Below are positions 9,341-19,051 of a DNA stretch of 64,000 nt, one piece after another. Position 1 is the first letter of the stretch, and the number at the start of each line of letters is the position of its first letter. Position numbers and translations under genes: made by a program. This DNA is from an uncultured beta proteobacterium (GTDB lineage: Bacteria; Pseudomonadota; Gammaproteobacteria; Burkholderiales; Burkholderiaceae_B): NCBI GenBank assembly GCA_903821335.1, contig CAIJKV010000135.1, positions 1 to 64,000 on the forward strand, read 5' to 3'. The notes under the pieces are model-generated. The model was given only the letters and a program-made list of their open reading frames with translations. It made no database searches and was not told the DNA's origin.

Positions 9341-10333
9341 ATGTTCGCTGACTTGCCTCGACCTGTCGTCAGGTGCCTGCGTCGCCTGGCGGTGCTTGTG
9401 TTGATTTGTATTGGCGTTCCAGTTTGCGCACAGGACTACCCTTCCAAAGCCGTCCGACTGATTGTGCCCTTCGCCGCCGGAGGCGGCAATGACTCGGTTG
9501 CCCGCGTCGTCGCACAGCAACTCTCGCGCGCGCTGGGCCAGCAGGTTATTGTCGATAACCGACCAGGCGCCGGTGGTGTCGTCGGTGCCGAGGCCGCAGC
9601 CAAGGCCGCTCCCGATGGCTACACGCTGTTCCTGGGCGGGGTCGGGAGTCTGGCAGTCAACCCCGTGCTGATCCAAAATCTACCCTACGACGCCTTGAAA
9701 GATTTTCAGCCGATCATCCTGATTGCCTCGGCGCCCTCAGTGCTTGTGGTGCATCCTTCCGTGCCAGTCAACACGGTCGAGGAACTGATCACGCTGGCCC
9801 GTACCCATCCGGGCCAAGTGAACTACGCTTCCAACGGAAACGGCAGCTCAGCGCAGATCGCCGCCGTCATGTTTGAAACCACGGCAGGACTTGACCTGGT
9901 GCATGTTCCTTATAAAGGACTGTCGCCGGCACTCAATGATCTCTTGTCCGGCCGGGTGGAAATGATGTTTAGCAGCGTGGTGGCCATCATGCCGCAGATC
10001 AAAGCGGGAAAGCTGCGCCCGCTGGCCGTGACCAGTCCGACACGCGCAGCACTGTTGCCTGAGGTCCCAACCCTTGCAGAGTCCGGGCTACCCGATTACC
10101 GGGCAGGTTCATGGTACGGGCTGCTGGCACCTGCCGGTACGCCGCCCGAGGTCATCAACAGGATCAACGCCGCCACACAACAGGCACTTGACCAGCCTGG
10201 CGTTCGTGCTCAACTCGCCAGCGAGGGCGCAGACCCCATCGGCGGCACCCCGGAAGATTTCACTCTGCACATCCGCGCGGAACTCGCGCGGATGAAAGAG
10301 GTGGTCCAGCATGATCACACTCGATTGCAGTAG
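9341..10333 (+). CDS. Bug/TTT-family periplasmic substrate-binding protein
   Basis: A tripartite-tricarboxylate-transporter receptor of about 330 residues. After a signal peptide (hydrophobic LAVLVLICIGVPVCA) comes the family start DYPSKAVRLIVPFAAGGGND, then QVIVDNRPGAGGVVGAE, the VPYKGLSPALNDLLSGRVEMMF segment and TRAALLPEVPTLAESGLPDY. These proteins bind carboxylates or amides in the periplasm with high affinity, and most are orphans without a linked TctAB permease, as here. I prefer the ATG at 9341, preceded by AGGGAG, over an upstream in-frame GTG at 9308. It converges with the serine hydrolase gene, whose stop is only six bases away. Confidence 0.93.
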   Translation: MFADLPRPVVRCLRRLAVLVLICIGVPVCAQDYPSKAVRLIVPFAAGGGNDSVARVVAQQLSRALGQQVIVDNRPGAGGVVGAEAAAKAAPDGYTLFLGGVGSLAVNPVLIQNLPYDALKDFQPIILIASAPSVLVVHPSVPVNTVEELITLARTHPGQVNYASNGNGSSAQIAAVMFETTAGLDLVHVPYKGLSPALNDLLSGRVEMMFSSVVAIMPQIKAGKLRPLAVTSPTRAALLPEVPTLAESGLPDYRAGSWYGLLAPAGTPPEVINRINAATQQALDQPGVRAQLASEGADPIGGTPEDFTLHIRAELARMKEVVQHDHTRLQ

Positions 10334-10354
10334 CGCTGATTACTTGATCAGCGC
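10333..10354. terminator. Shared hairpin at convergent gene ends
   Basis: A perfect 8-base inverted repeat, GCGCTGAT (10333-10340) and ATCAGCGC (10347-10354), with a 6-base loop, sits exactly between the convergent stops of the Bug and serine hydrolase genes. There is no T-tract on either side, so it is at best a weak or transcript-end-stabilising hairpin. Confidence 0.35.
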
Positions 10355-11626
10355 CCCGTACACCAGGTCCTTGTAAAGCATCCGTGAGTGCGTGCGGTTC
10401 GATGGCCCTTGCGCCATCAGGATACCGACCAGTTTTTCTTTCGGATCGATCCAGAAACTGGTGCCCCAGGCACCTGCCCACATCGCATCGCCTTTGGAAC
10501 CCGGCACCCAGGCCATGCCCTCGTCCCGACGCACACCAAAGCCCAGTCCAAAGCCGTAACCCGGGCCCGTCGTGGCAATGGTGCTGCCACCCATGCCAAC
10601 AGTATGCTGGGACAGCATGAACTCAACCGTCTTGCGCGACAGGTATACCTTGCCGTCCAGTTCACCGCCATTGACCATCATCTGAGCAAACCGCAGATAG
10701 TCGCTTGCAGTGCCCACCAGCCCCGCCCCGCCCTTGAAATAGCTCTTGTCACGCGGGCTGTAGGTTTGGCGATAGCCCTTGAGCATCTCCGCCTTGAGCG
10801 GGTCGGCATCCAGCGCTTGGGCGATTCGACCTTGTTGCGCCGGTGGCACCCACCAGGTGGTGTTCTTCATCCCGAGGGGAACAAACAACAGCTCGCTGAG
10901 AATCGTATCAAGCGGCTTTTTTTCAACCCGTTCAAGTAATATTCCAAGCACGTCCACGGCGATTGAATACTCCCAGAACGTCCCCGGTTGGTGCGCCAAC
11001 GGGATCTGCGCCAAATTCTTGAGCATCTCGCCAGAAGTAATGTCGGTCTCGCGCGCTTCGATGTTGAGTTCGGCATACAACTTCTTGATACGAGGCGACG
11101 TGGTACCGCCGCCATACACAAACCCTGCCGTATGACGCATGACATCCTGCACCCAGATCGGACGATCAAGCGCCACATCACCCTCAGCGGTCTCAACCTT
11201 CAGGTCCCGGAGTTCCGGCAACCACTTGGTGAGCGGATCGTTCAGATTGAGCTTGCCCTGTTCGACCAGCATCATCGCGGCTGCGGTGACAATGGGCTTG
11301 GTCATCGAGGCCAGGCGAAACAGCGCGTCCTTGGGCATGGGTTTGGTCTTGGCGGCATCCAGGTAGCCATGCGCTTCATAGTGCACAACTTTGCCATTGC
11401 GCGCGATCAGGGTGACAGCGCCGGGAAACATGCCCTGTTGAACCTGCGCATTCATCGCGGTTGAGATATTGGCCAATCGTGCCCTTGAAAACCCCTGGAC
11501 AAAGCCGTCAGCCATCGCGCCTGACAGCGTGCCAGCCGGCTTGTCCGCCTGTGCAAACGCCCCCTGTGCGGCACACAGCAAGGCAACCACTACGGCGGCC
11601 CCCGCCCTTGCGGAAAATCTATTCAT
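10340..11626 (-). CDS. Serine hydrolase, class C beta-lactamase/CubicO family
   Basis: A 428-residue exported serine hydrolase. It begins with a signal peptide ending near AAQGAFAQA. The nucleophile motif S-x-x-K is FRLASMTKP (S107, K110), followed by the second motif in FWEYSIAVD (YxN-like, here Y-S-I) and a C-terminal GTSFWIDPKEKL strand. Family members include EstB-type esterases, D-aminopeptidases and penicillin-binding-protein-like enzymes, and most act as esterases rather than beta-lactamases. A good AAGGAG precedes the ATG. It is a single-gene unit converging with the Bug gene. Substrate unknown. Confidence 0.9.
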   Translation of the reverse strand: MNRFSARAGAAVVVALLCAAQGAFAQADKPAGTLSGAMADGFVQGFSRARLANISTAMNAQVQQGMFPGAVTLIARNGKVVHYEAHGYLDAAKTKPMPKDALFRLASMTKPIVTAAAMMLVEQGKLNLNDPLTKWLPELRDLKVETAEGDVALDRPIWVQDVMRHTAGFVYGGGTTSPRIKKLYAELNIEARETDITSGEMLKNLAQIPLAHQPGTFWEYSIAVDVLGILLERVEKKPLDTILSELLFVPLGMKNTTWWVPPAQQGRIAQALDADPLKAEMLKGYRQTYSPRDKSYFKGGAGLVGTASDYLRFAQMMVNGGELDGKVYLSRKTVEFMLSQHTVGMGGSTIATTGPGYGFGLGFGVRRDEGMAWVPGSKGDAMWAGAWGTSFWIDPKEKLVGILMAQGPSNRTHSRMLYKDLVYGALIK

Positions 11627-11840
11627 GGATGTCTCCTTGACGGATTAAAGTTATTTTTATGCGGCAACACACCGTGCCGGTCCAATTGAATCGGAGATAC
11701 GCCCTTTTTTCAAGGTGTTTTTGGTTGACTCTTTTCCCAAGTCGGTCCAGCGTTAAATATTGCCGACCAGGTCTTGCACCCTTGCCCGGTGCAGGTATGA
11801 TGAAGCACGATATTTCCAGCCGTTATCCTGAGACTTCCTG

Positions 11841-13514
11841 ATGCGCAGTGACATTGAAATCGCCCAGACCGCAACCAAACTGCCCATCGTCGATCTGGCC
11901 GGCCAGCGAGCCGGGATCCCCCCCGAATGCCTCGAACCCTATGGCCGCTATAAGGCCAAGTTGTCGCTCGATTACATCGCCTCTCTCGCGGATCGCCCCA
12001 ACGGCAAGCTGATCCTGGTGACCGCCATTTCACCGACACCCGCCGGCGAGGGCAAGACCACCACGACGGTCGGCCTGGGTGATGCGCTGAACCATATCGG
12101 TCGACGCGCCATCATATGCCTGCGCGAGCCATCCCTCGGGCCGGTGTTCGGCATGAAAGGCGGCGCGGCCGGCGGCGGGCTGGCGCAAGTCATCCCGATG
12201 GAAGACATCAACCTGCACTTTACCGGCGACTTCAATGCCATCGCCCTTGCCAACAACCTGCTTGCTGCCCTGATCGACAACCACATCCACCATGGCAACG
12301 TGCTTGGCATCGACATCCGCCGGGTCACCTGGCGTCGCGTCATGGACCTGAACGATCGCGCGTTGCGCAATATCGTGGCAGGCCTGGGCGGGGTCACCAA
12401 TGGCTTCCCGCGCGAAGATCACTTCGACATTGTGGTCGCTTCCGAAATCATGGCGATTTTCTGTCTCTCGACCAGCCTGAGAGACCTTAAAAACCGACTC
12501 GGCCGCATTGTGATTGGTTACTCAATCGACAACATGCCGATTCTTGCCCGCGATCTGCAGGCCGATGGCGCGATGGCTGCGCTGCTCAAAGACGCGCTGG
12601 CGCCCAACATCGTCCAGACACTGGAAAACAATCTCGCCTTTGTCCATGGCGGTCCCTTCGCCAACATCGCCCACGGCTGCAATTCGGTGCTGGCCACTTC
12701 AACCGCCCTGAAACTTGCCGACTACGTCGTGACCGAAGCCGGCTTCGGCGCAGACCTTGGCGCGGAAAAATTCGTCGACATCAAGTGTCGCAAGTCCGGC
12801 CTTGAGCCAGCGGCAGTGGTCATCGTCGCGACCGTGCGCGCCCTTAAATACCATGGCGGTGTGGAAGTGCGGGATGCGGGCATCGAAAACCTTGAGGCGT
12901 TGCGCCTCGGGCTCGTCAACCTTGAACGGCACGTCTTTAACATCCGCGAGAACTTTGGCCTGCCCTGCGTAGTCGCCATCAACCACCGCAGCCAGGACAC
13001 CGTGGCCGAAATCGCGTTGCTCAAAGCGGCGGCGCAAGACCTGGGTGCCGAAGTCATCCTGGCGCGCCACTGGGCCGAAGGCGGCGCCGGCGCCACGGAA
13101 CTTGCGCAGGTTGTGGTCAAACTCTGCGATCAACCGAGTCATTTTAAATACCTGTACAAAGACGAAGACACCCTGTGGCAAAAAGCGACCACCATTGCCA
13201 CGAAAATCTATGGCGCCTCGTCCATCTCGGCCAAGCCCGCCGTGCGCACGCATATTGAAATGTTGCAACGCCAAGGCTATGGACGCTTGCCGGTCTGCAT
13301 TGCCAAGACCCAATATTCTTTTTCAACCGACGCCACGCTGCGCGGGGCGCCAAGCGACCATACCGTCGACATCCGCGAGGTCAGGCTGTCGGCAGGCGCG
13401 GAATTTGTCGTGATGGTGTGTGGCAACATCCTGACCATGCCAGGGCTCCCTGCTGTGCCAGCGGCCAATTCAATCGACATTGACGACAGCGGGCGTATTA
13501 TTGGACTGTTCTGA
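11841..13514 (+). CDS. fhs: Formate-tetrahydrofolate ligase
   Basis: A 557-residue enzyme of normal length for FTHFS. It activates formate with ATP and joins it to tetrahydrofolate, giving 10-formyl-THF for purine synthesis and one-carbon metabolism. The nucleotide-binding loop [18 protein letters not shown] is clear, as are the family stretches [32 protein letters not shown] and [14 protein letters not shown]. The product of the nearby formamidase is formate, so Fhs can use it; this link is inferred. It is monocistronic or followed at 55 bases by the MgtC-like gene. Confidence 0.97.
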   Translation: MRSDIEIAQTATKLPIVDLAGQRAGIPPECLEPYGRYKAKLSLDYIASLADRPNGKLILVTAISPTPAGEGKTTTTVGLGDALNHIGRRAIICLREPSLGPVFGMKGGAAGGGLAQVIPMEDINLHFTGDFNAIALANNLLAALIDNHIHHGNVLGIDIRRVTWRRVMDLNDRALRNIVAGLGGVTNGFPREDHFDIVVASEIMAIFCLSTSLRDLKNRLGRIVIGYSIDNMPILARDLQADGAMAALLKDALAPNIVQTLENNLAFVHGGPFANIAHGCNSVLATSTALKLADYVVTEAGFGADLGAEKFVDIKCRKSGLEPAAVVIVATVRALKYHGGVEVRDAGIENLEALRLGLVNLERHVFNIRENFGLPCVVAINHRSQDTVAEIALLKAAAQDLGAEVILARHWAEGGAGATELAQVVVKLCDQPSHFKYLYKDEDTLWQKATTIATKIYGASSISAKPAVRTHIEMLQRQGYGRLPVCIAKTQYSFSTDATLRGAPSDHTVDIREVRLSAGAEFVVMVCGNILTMPGLPAVPAANSIDIDDSGRIIGLF

Positions 13515-13568
13515 ATCTTTCCAACGTGAGGATCGCGTTCACTTTTTCGCGAATATTTTCCAAACAAT

Positions 13569-14054
13569 ATGCTGACAGTGCTACCCGACGCGACGCTGGA
13601 CATCGTCTTTCGCCTTGGCCTGGCCATGCTGGCTGGCATGATTCTGGGGCTTAACCGCTGGCTGCATCACAAATCTGCCGGTGTACGCACACATTCACTG
13701 GTTTCCCTGGGTGCCGCGGTCGCGATGATTCTGGTCGAGAGTCACGTGGGCAGTGATGCCCAATCCCATAGCCGGGTCATACAGGGCTTGGTGACGGGCA
13801 TAGGCTTTCTCGGCGCGGGCGTCATCATCCGGGAAAATTCCCGCCACATCCATGGTCTCACCACCGCGGCGAGTATCTGGGCCTGCGCAATGCTCGGCGC
13901 GGCGGCGGGTGCCGGCAATATCCTGCTGGGTGGACTCGCCCTGGCGGCGATCATGATCACGCTGATCCTTGGCGGCCCGATGGAAGTCTTGATGGGGCGG
14001 CTACTCGGCGTGCGCAGCTCCAATGGGGGCTCAGAAAAAGAACATGACGCCTGA
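13569..14054 (+). CDS. MgtC/SapB-family inner-membrane protein
   Basis: A 161-residue protein with about four to five hydrophobic helices, matching the short, membrane-only form of MgtC/SapB (no C-terminal ACT-like domain). Signature pieces are AGMILGLNRW, AGVRTHSLVSLGAAV, TGIGFLGAGVIIRE and the GLTTAASIWACAMLGAAAGAG helix. In pathogens MgtC adjusts F-type ATP synthase activity and survival at low magnesium; the role of short environmental members is less clear. It follows fhs by about 55 bases and is followed within ten bases by the nucleosidase gene. Confidence 0.9.
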   Translation: MLTVLPDATLDIVFRLGLAMLAGMILGLNRWLHHKSAGVRTHSLVSLGAAVAMILVESHVGSDAQSHSRVIQGLVTGIGFLGAGVIIRENSRHIHGLTTAASIWACAMLGAAAGAGNILLGGLALAAIMITLILGGPMEVLMGRLLGVRSSNGGSEKEHDA

Positions 14055-14063
14055 GGCACCCCC

Positions 14064-14633
14064 GTGCGCATGAAATCCGACATCATTGTGATCACCGCTT
14101 TGCCCATGGAGCTTGACCATGGAAAACTTCCTGATCATGTCAGGATCGTGTACTCGGGCGTTGGAAAAATTAACGCAACCATGGCGACGATCCAGGCGAT
14201 CCAGTCCTGTCAACCCTCACGGATCATCAATTTCGGAACCGTCGGGCGCGTCAGCGCGGGGCTTGAAGGCCTGCTCGATATTGCAAAAGTCATCCAGCGC
14301 GACATGATCGCCGAGCCGCTGTCCCCTCGCGGGCGCGTTCCTTTTTGCGAAAAGCCTCACGAATATTTTTCAGGTCGCGGCAGCCATACTTGCGGCACGG
14401 GCGACAGCTTTGTGACCAGCAAGGATGTGTGGCTGCATGACCAGGGCATTGATGTGGTCGATATGGAACTGTTCGCGATCGCCGTCGTCGCCCACCATCA
14501 CGGCATTCCGTGGATGTCGTTCAAATACATCACGGATGATGCCAACGCGTCCTCGGGCGAGGACTGGCACGCGCGAGTCAACCAAGGCGAACTGCTATTC
14601 CTGGAAAAACTCAGGGAAATAGCGGGCGACTGA
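14064..14633 (+). CDS. Phosphorylase-superfamily nucleosidase (MTA/SAH nucleosidase-like)
   Basis: A 189-residue protein of the purine phosphorylase/MTAN fold. It shows SDIIVITALPMELD at the N-terminus, VYSGVGKINATMATIQAI, INFGTVGRVSAGL, the VVDMELFAIAVVAHHHGIPW segment with the conserved M-E of the ribose site, and FKYITDDANASSGEDW with the catalytic-type aspartate. It is shorter than canonical Pfs and may hydrolyse methylthioadenosine, S-adenosylhomocysteine or another nucleoside. A GTG at 14064, seven bases after GAGG, fits better than the ATG at 14070. It lies ten bases after the MgtC-like gene. Confidence 0.82.
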   Translation: MRMKSDIIVITALPMELDHGKLPDHVRIVYSGVGKINATMATIQAIQSCQPSRIINFGTVGRVSAGLEGLLDIAKVIQRDMIAEPLSPRGRVPFCEKPHEYFSGRGSHTCGTGDSFVTSKDVWLHDQGIDVVDMELFAIAVVAHHHGIPWMSFKYITDDANASSGEDWHARVNQGELLFLEKLREIAGD

Positions 14634-14660
14634 ATCGCTGACTCAGTCGCTTCAGGACGT

Positions 14661-15014
14661 CTAGTGACTGATCATCCAGGGACGCGTTCCCGCAAACATC
14701 TTGTTGCCGTTTGACAACGTGCGGGTATTAGATTTCTTTGCCGAGGTCGAACAACAGCCGCAACCAGACGGGTGGCGCAGACGCATATAGCTGTCCTTGT
14801 CACGCGACGAGATCGGCACGTTCGCGGCGCGTTCATTGGTTTCAATTGCACGACGGGTGACCGAGTCAACGCAAGCCAGTTTGGCACCGAACGAAAATGC
14901 GCGGGGAGCTTGCCCCCCGCAATCCGGACAAACTGCCGGCATATCGCGATCACGGGTGGATCGCAGTGCGTCGAAGCTCCCGCATGACGCGCAGGAATAA
15001 TCATAAATAGGCAT
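14661..15014 (-). CDS. fmdB: FmdB-family zinc-ribbon protein
   Basis: A 117-residue small protein starting with the FmdB zinc ribbon, MPIYDYSCASCGSF followed by AVCPDCGG, i.e. two CxxC pairs that should bind zinc. The C-terminal half is basic and contains a CGCC cluster (HPSGCGCCSTSAKK). In Methylophilus methylotrophus the homologue is described as a regulator of the formamidase genes. It is the last gene of the operon, 28 bases after fmdA, which supports the name. Confidence 0.88.
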   Translation of the reverse strand: MPIYDYSCASCGSFDALRSTRDRDMPAVCPDCGGQAPRAFSFGAKLACVDSVTRRAIETNERAANVPISSRDKDSYMRLRHPSGCGCCSTSAKKSNTRTLSNGNKMFAGTRPWMISH

Positions 15015-15042
15015 GCGGGGCTCCTTTTGCAGTCAGTTTAAT

Positions 15043-16272
15043 TTACAGATCCAGCGACAAAGGCATGTCAATACCCGGCGTCACCAATTTGGTCGGACCG
15101 TTTGCGTTGGGATTGATATCAAAGTCAAAGATCTGGGTGGGCAACCACAGCGTTGCGCACGCGTTCGGGATATCAACGACGCCACTGATATGCCCTTGCA
15201 CGGGAGCCGTACCGAGGATTGAATAGGCTTGCGCGCGTGAGTACCCGAACTTGGTCATGTATTCAATCGCGTTCAGGCAAGCCTGGCGGTAGGCAACCTG
15301 AACATCCAGGTAATGCTGCTGACCTTTTTCGTCGACTGAGATGCCTTCAAAGATCAGGTAGTCGTTGTAATGCGGTGTGATCGGGCTGGGTTTGAAAATC
15401 GGATTCTTGATGCCGTACTTGGCCATGCCACCCTTGATGATCTCAACTTTCATATGCACCCAGCCGGCCATCTCGATGGCACCGCAGAAGGTGATTTCAC
15501 CATCGCCCTGGCTAAAGTGCAAATCGCCGACAGACAAGCCTGCGCCGTCAACGTAGACAGGGAAGTAGACTTTGGAACCGCGCGACAGATCTTTGATGTC
15601 GCAGTTGCCGCCGTGCTCGCGCGGAGGCACAGTACGGGCACCTTCGGCCGCGATCTTGTCCTTGACGGCACCCGTCGCCTGGCCGGTATGCGCCGTTTTT
15701 GCAAACGGTGGGTTGGCAAGAGGCGGCACGCGGTCAGGTTCCGTCGCGATGAAATCGATCTCGCGCTTGTTCCACTCGTCGAGCATTTTCTGGTCGGGCA
15801 GACAACCAATCAGGCCGGGGTGAATCAGGCCCGCGAATTTCACATTTGGGATGTGACGGCTGGTCGTGAACATGCCATGGAAGTCCCAGATGGACTTCTG
15901 CGCGCTGGGAAAATGTTCAGTCAGGAAGCCACCACCATTGTTCTTGCTAAAGAAACCGTTGAAACCCCAAAGGCTATCGTCCTTGGCGCCGATGTCGAGC
16001 AGTTCGACCACCAGCAAGTCACCTGGCTCGGCACCTGTGACGCCAACGGGGCCCGACAGAAAGTGCACAGTTGACAAGTCAATGTCGCGCACGTCATCCG
16101 CGCTGTCGTCGTTCTTGATGAAGCCGCCTGTCCAGTCAAAGGTCTCGAGCACGAAATCATCGCCCGGCTTGACCCAGCAAGCCATGGGGATATCGGGGTG
16201 CCAGCGATTATGAATCTTGGGGTTGTCGTAGGGCGACTGCTTGAGGTCAACTGAAATGAGAGTTTCGGGCAT
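15043..16272 (-). CDS. fmdA: Formamidase (acetamidase/formamidase family)
   Basis: A 409-residue amidase that hydrolyses formamide to formate and ammonia. The family is recognised from the opening MPETLISVDLKQSPYDNPKI, NRWHPDIPMACWVKPGDDFV, HFLSGPVGVTGAEPGDLLVV, REHGGNCDIKDLSRGSKVYF and HFSQGDGEITFCGAIEMAGW. The start was set at the ATG 16270-16272, which has AAGAGGTG just upstream; a 19-codon extension to 16329 looks spurious. It lies 77 bases after urtE in the same orientation, so import and hydrolysis of the amide are probably co-expressed. Together with fmdB this mirrors the fmd cluster of methylotrophs. Confidence 0.95.
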   Translation of the reverse strand: MPETLISVDLKQSPYDNPKIHNRWHPDIPMACWVKPGDDFVLETFDWTGGFIKNDDSADDVRDIDLSTVHFLSGPVGVTGAEPGDLLVVELLDIGAKDDSLWGFNGFFSKNNGGGFLTEHFPSAQKSIWDFHGMFTTSRHIPNVKFAGLIHPGLIGCLPDQKMLDEWNKREIDFIATEPDRVPPLANPPFAKTAHTGQATGAVKDKIAAEGARTVPPREHGGNCDIKDLSRGSKVYFPVYVDGAGLSVGDLHFSQGDGEITFCGAIEMAGWVHMKVEIIKGGMAKYGIKNPIFKPSPITPHYNDYLIFEGISVDEKGQQHYLDVQVAYRQACLNAIEYMTKFGYSRAQAYSILGTAPVQGHISGVVDIPNACATLWLPTQIFDFDINPNANGPTKLVTPGIDMPLSLDL

Positions 16273-16349
16273 GGTGCACCTCTTTAAATGACTGAACGGG
16301 GTTTGGAACAAAAACGAATGACACGGCAATGCATGCAGTACAAAACGAT

Positions 16350-17042
16350 TCAGACCGACAGGTATTGTTTGATCCGGCCAACATCCGAATCCGAGTGCGA
16401 GGTTTCATACACCAGGCGTCCGCCCTCGATAACAAACAGACGATCCGCGACCTCCAGGGCAAAACTCAGCACCTGTTCGGATACGATGATGGTGATGCCG
16501 CGCATTCTTCGAATTTCATTCAAGGCCTTGGCGATATCCTTGATGATGGATGGCTGGATACCTTCCGTTGGCTCATCGAGCAACAAAACCTTCGGCTCCG
16601 TCACAAGCGCCCGCGCAATCGCAAGTTGCTGTTGCTGACCACCGGACAGGTTGCCGCCCTTGCGCGCGCGCATGTCCCACAGGACGGGGAACAGCGCATA
16701 GATTTCCTCGGGGATGACGTGATCTTTCGAGTTTTCCAGGCCAGTCTGAATGTTCTCCTCAACGGTCAAGGTCGGAAATATCATGCGGCCCTGGGGAACA
16801 TAGGCAATGCCCTTGGCGACGCGGCGATAGCTCTCGTCACGCGTAATGTCCTGACCGTTAACAGATATCGAGCCGCTTTTAGCCGGCAACAGTCCCATCA
16901 GGCTTTTAAAAAAAGTGGTCTTGCCCATGCCATTACGACCCATGATGGCGACCGTTTCCTGCTTGCCGGCCTCCAGGGATATGCCGTGCAGGGCTTCGCT
17001 CTGGCCATAAGCGACGTGGAGATCTTTCACGCTAAGCATCAC
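16350..17042 (-). CDS. urtE: Urea/short-chain amide ABC transporter ATP-binding protein UrtE
   Basis: A 230-residue ABC ATPase of the LivF/UrtE class. Walker A is GRNGMGKTT, the signature is NLSGGQQQQLAIARAL and Walker B is VLLLDEPTEGIQP, with the family hallmark YGQSEALHGISLEAGK at the start. Together with UrtD it energises uptake of urea, formamide or a related amide. A GTG at 17042 and an ATG at 17039 are possible starts; GGAG is better spaced for the ATG. It follows urtD by eight bases. Confidence 0.94.
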   Translation of the reverse strand: MMLSVKDLHVAYGQSEALHGISLEAGKQETVAIMGRNGMGKTTFFKSLMGLLPAKSGSISVNGQDITRDESYRRVAKGIAYVPQGRMIFPTLTVEENIQTGLENSKDHVIPEEIYALFPVLWDMRARKGGNLSGGQQQQLAIARALVTEPKVLLLDEPTEGIQPSIIKDIAKALNEIRRMRGITIIVSEQVLSFALEVADRLFVIEGGRLVYETSHSDSDVGRIKQYLSV

Positions 17043-17050
17043 AGGTCTCC

Positions 17051-17797
17051 TTAGTGTCCGAGATAAACTTCAATGACTGCCGGATCGTTCTGGACCTTGT
17101 CCATCGATCCTTCAGCGAGAATCTTGCCCTGGTGCATAACCGTCACCTTGTGGGCAATTTTCTTGACAAACTCCATATCGTGTTCGATCACGATGACGGA
17201 CCGGTTGTTTGAAATACGCTTGAGCAGTTCGGCGGTCAGTTCGCGCTCGCGCACGCTCATTCCGGCTATCGGCTCATCGAGCATCAGGAGCTCGGGCTCC
17301 TGCATCAGCAGCATGCCGATTTCAAGCCACTGCTTTTGCCCGTGGGACAACAAGCCCGCCTCCATGCCCAGCATCTCGATCAGGCCGATTTCCCTGGCAA
17401 CCCCGTCGACACGCTCCTTGACGTCATCCGTGCATTTGAAAAACATTGCGCCAACAACAGAACGCCCCCTCGGAAACGACACCTCGAGGTTCTGGAACAC
17501 AGACAAGTTTTCATAAATGGATGGTGTCTGGAACTTGCGACCAATGCCACGTCGCACGCGGGCAAATTCCGGCAAGACCGTCATTTCTTCGTTCTTGAAC
17601 TTGATGCTGCCCTCACTGGCCCGCGTTTTCCCGCAAATCAGGTCAAGCAAGGTCGTCTTGCCTGCGCCGTTGGGCCCGATGATGACACGCAACTCGTTCT
17701 TGTCGACATACAGATTCAGACTATCGATGGCTTTGAACCCATCAAAGGAAACCGTCAAGTCCTCAACGGCCAGAACAAAATCAGTGCTGCTGCTCAT
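17051..17797 (-). CDS. urtD: Urea/short-chain amide ABC transporter ATP-binding protein UrtD
   Basis: A 248-residue LivG/UrtD-class ATPase. Walker A is GPNGAGKTT, the signature region is LLSHGQKQWLEIGMLLMQ (the SHGQKQ form that marks UrtD) and Walker B is LLMLDEPIAGMS. The start overlaps the end of urtC by 4 bases, as expected of a translationally coupled operon. Together with UrtE it forms the nucleotide-binding pair of the importer. Confidence 0.94.
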   Translation of the reverse strand: MSSSTDFVLAVEDLTVSFDGFKAIDSLNLYVDKNELRVIIGPNGAGKTTLLDLICGKTRASEGSIKFKNEEMTVLPEFARVRRGIGRKFQTPSIYENLSVFQNLEVSFPRGRSVVGAMFFKCTDDVKERVDGVAREIGLIEMLGMEAGLLSHGQKQWLEIGMLLMQEPELLMLDEPIAGMSVRERELTAELLKRISNNRSVIVIEHDMEFVKKIAHKVTVMHQGKILAEGSMDKVQNDPAVIEVYLGH

Positions 17798-19023
17798 GGC
17801 GCGCTCCTTCTGATGACAAGACCTGCCGGGCTATCTGACTGCACGGCGATGGCAGAGGCGGTGCGCATGTCGGCATCGAGTTGGGGTTCGCGCTCTGCTG
17901 CGGCTTCGATCTCGACCAAACGCTGCTTGATCATGTGCCGCTCGTGTGCGCGTCGGTTCCACCAGGGTTTGACATGCGACTCGAACAGACCGGCCAGCCC
18001 GTAGGGGAACGCCATCGTCACACCTATGAACAGGGCGGCCATCAGGAACAGCCACATGTCAGGAAAGCTTTCGGAAAAGAGTGTCTTGCTCGCGTTGACC
18101 AGCAGCGCACCGTAGACGGCACCAACCAGACTTAACCGACCACCGACCGCGCAGAGGATGACCAGTTCAATCGACGGGACAATGCCCACGAACGACGGCG
18201 ACATGAAGCCAACCTGCAAGGCGAAGAACGCACCACCAATGCCAGACACACCGGCGGCCAGGCAAAATGCAGCCACCTTGAACATCGACACGTCGTAGCC
18301 GGAAAACCGCACGCGATCTTCCTTGTCACGCATGGCCAGCAAAAGTGTGCCGAACTTGCTGCGCTGCAGCCAGGTGCCAAGCATGACGCAAATCAACAGC
18401 GTCACTGAGCAGGCGTAATACAGAATGATCTTGGAGGAGTCATCGCGTGTATCCCAGCCGTGGATGGTCTTAAGGTCAGTCATGCCGTTGACACCGCCCG
18501 TGTACCCTTGCAAGCCAATGATCAGTGTGGTGACGATCAGTGCCACGGCCTGGGTAATGATGGCAAAGTAGACGCCACCGACACGACGCTTGAACATTGC
18601 ATAGCTGACAATGAACGCCAATAGCATGGGCAGGACGACGACGGCGATCAGGGAAAAGGTCAAACTCTTGAAAGGTATCCACCAAATTGGCAGCGCAGTG
18701 ATCTGATTCCAGTCCATGAAGTCCGGAATGCCTGGCGTTGACTGAATCTTGGTGGTGATCGGATCGGACGCTTCGAGTTTCAGGAACATGGCCATGGCAT
18801 ACCCACCCAGGCCGAAGAACACGCCCTGACCCAGACTGAGCACCCCGCCCCAGCCCCACAGCACGACGAGGCCGATGGCGACAAAGGCGTAGGTGAGATA
18901 TTTTCCAACCAGGTTCAGGCGAAAGTTGTCCAGGGCAACCGGGAATACAACCAGCAGGATGACCGACAGGATTGCGATACTCAGCACGCCTGGTTGCTTG
19001 AGCAGAGTCTTTAAACTATTCAT
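17794..19023 (-). CDS. urtC: Urea/short-chain amide ABC transporter permease UrtC
   Basis: A 409-residue LivM/UrtC-type permease with about ten hydrophobic helices, including GWGGVLSLGQGVFFGLGGYAM and the cytoplasmic coupling segment SKFGTLLLAMRDKEDRVRF. A charged tail of about 50 residues follows the last helix. The ATG at 19023 has GGAG nine bases upstream; an in-frame extension to 19074 is less likely. It lies 28 bases after urtB. It forms half of the membrane channel with UrtB. Confidence 0.93.
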   Translation of the reverse strand: MNSLKTLLKQPGVLSIAILSVILLVVFPVALDNFRLNLVGKYLTYAFVAIGLVVLWGWGGVLSLGQGVFFGLGGYAMAMFLKLEASDPITTKIQSTPGIPDFMDWNQITALPIWWIPFKSLTFSLIAVVVLPMLLAFIVSYAMFKRRVGGVYFAIITQAVALIVTTLIIGLQGYTGGVNGMTDLKTIHGWDTRDDSSKIILYYACSVTLLICVMLGTWLQRSKFGTLLLAMRDKEDRVRFSGYDVSMFKVAAFCLAAGVSGIGGAFFALQVGFMSPSFVGIVPSIELVILCAVGGRLSLVGAVYGALLVNASKTLFSESFPDMWLFLMAALFIGVTMAFPYGLAGLFESHVKPWWNRRAHERHMIKQRLVEIEAAAEREPQLDADMRTASAIAVQSDSPAGLVIRRSAP

Positions 19024-19051
19024 GACATTGATCTCCGAAAAGCAGTGTGGA

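Noticed and set aside
13515-13568. Terminator between fhs and the MgtC-like gene
   Set aside because: Only a weak imperfect inverted repeat (GTGA/TCAC ends) is present and it lacks a proper T-run.
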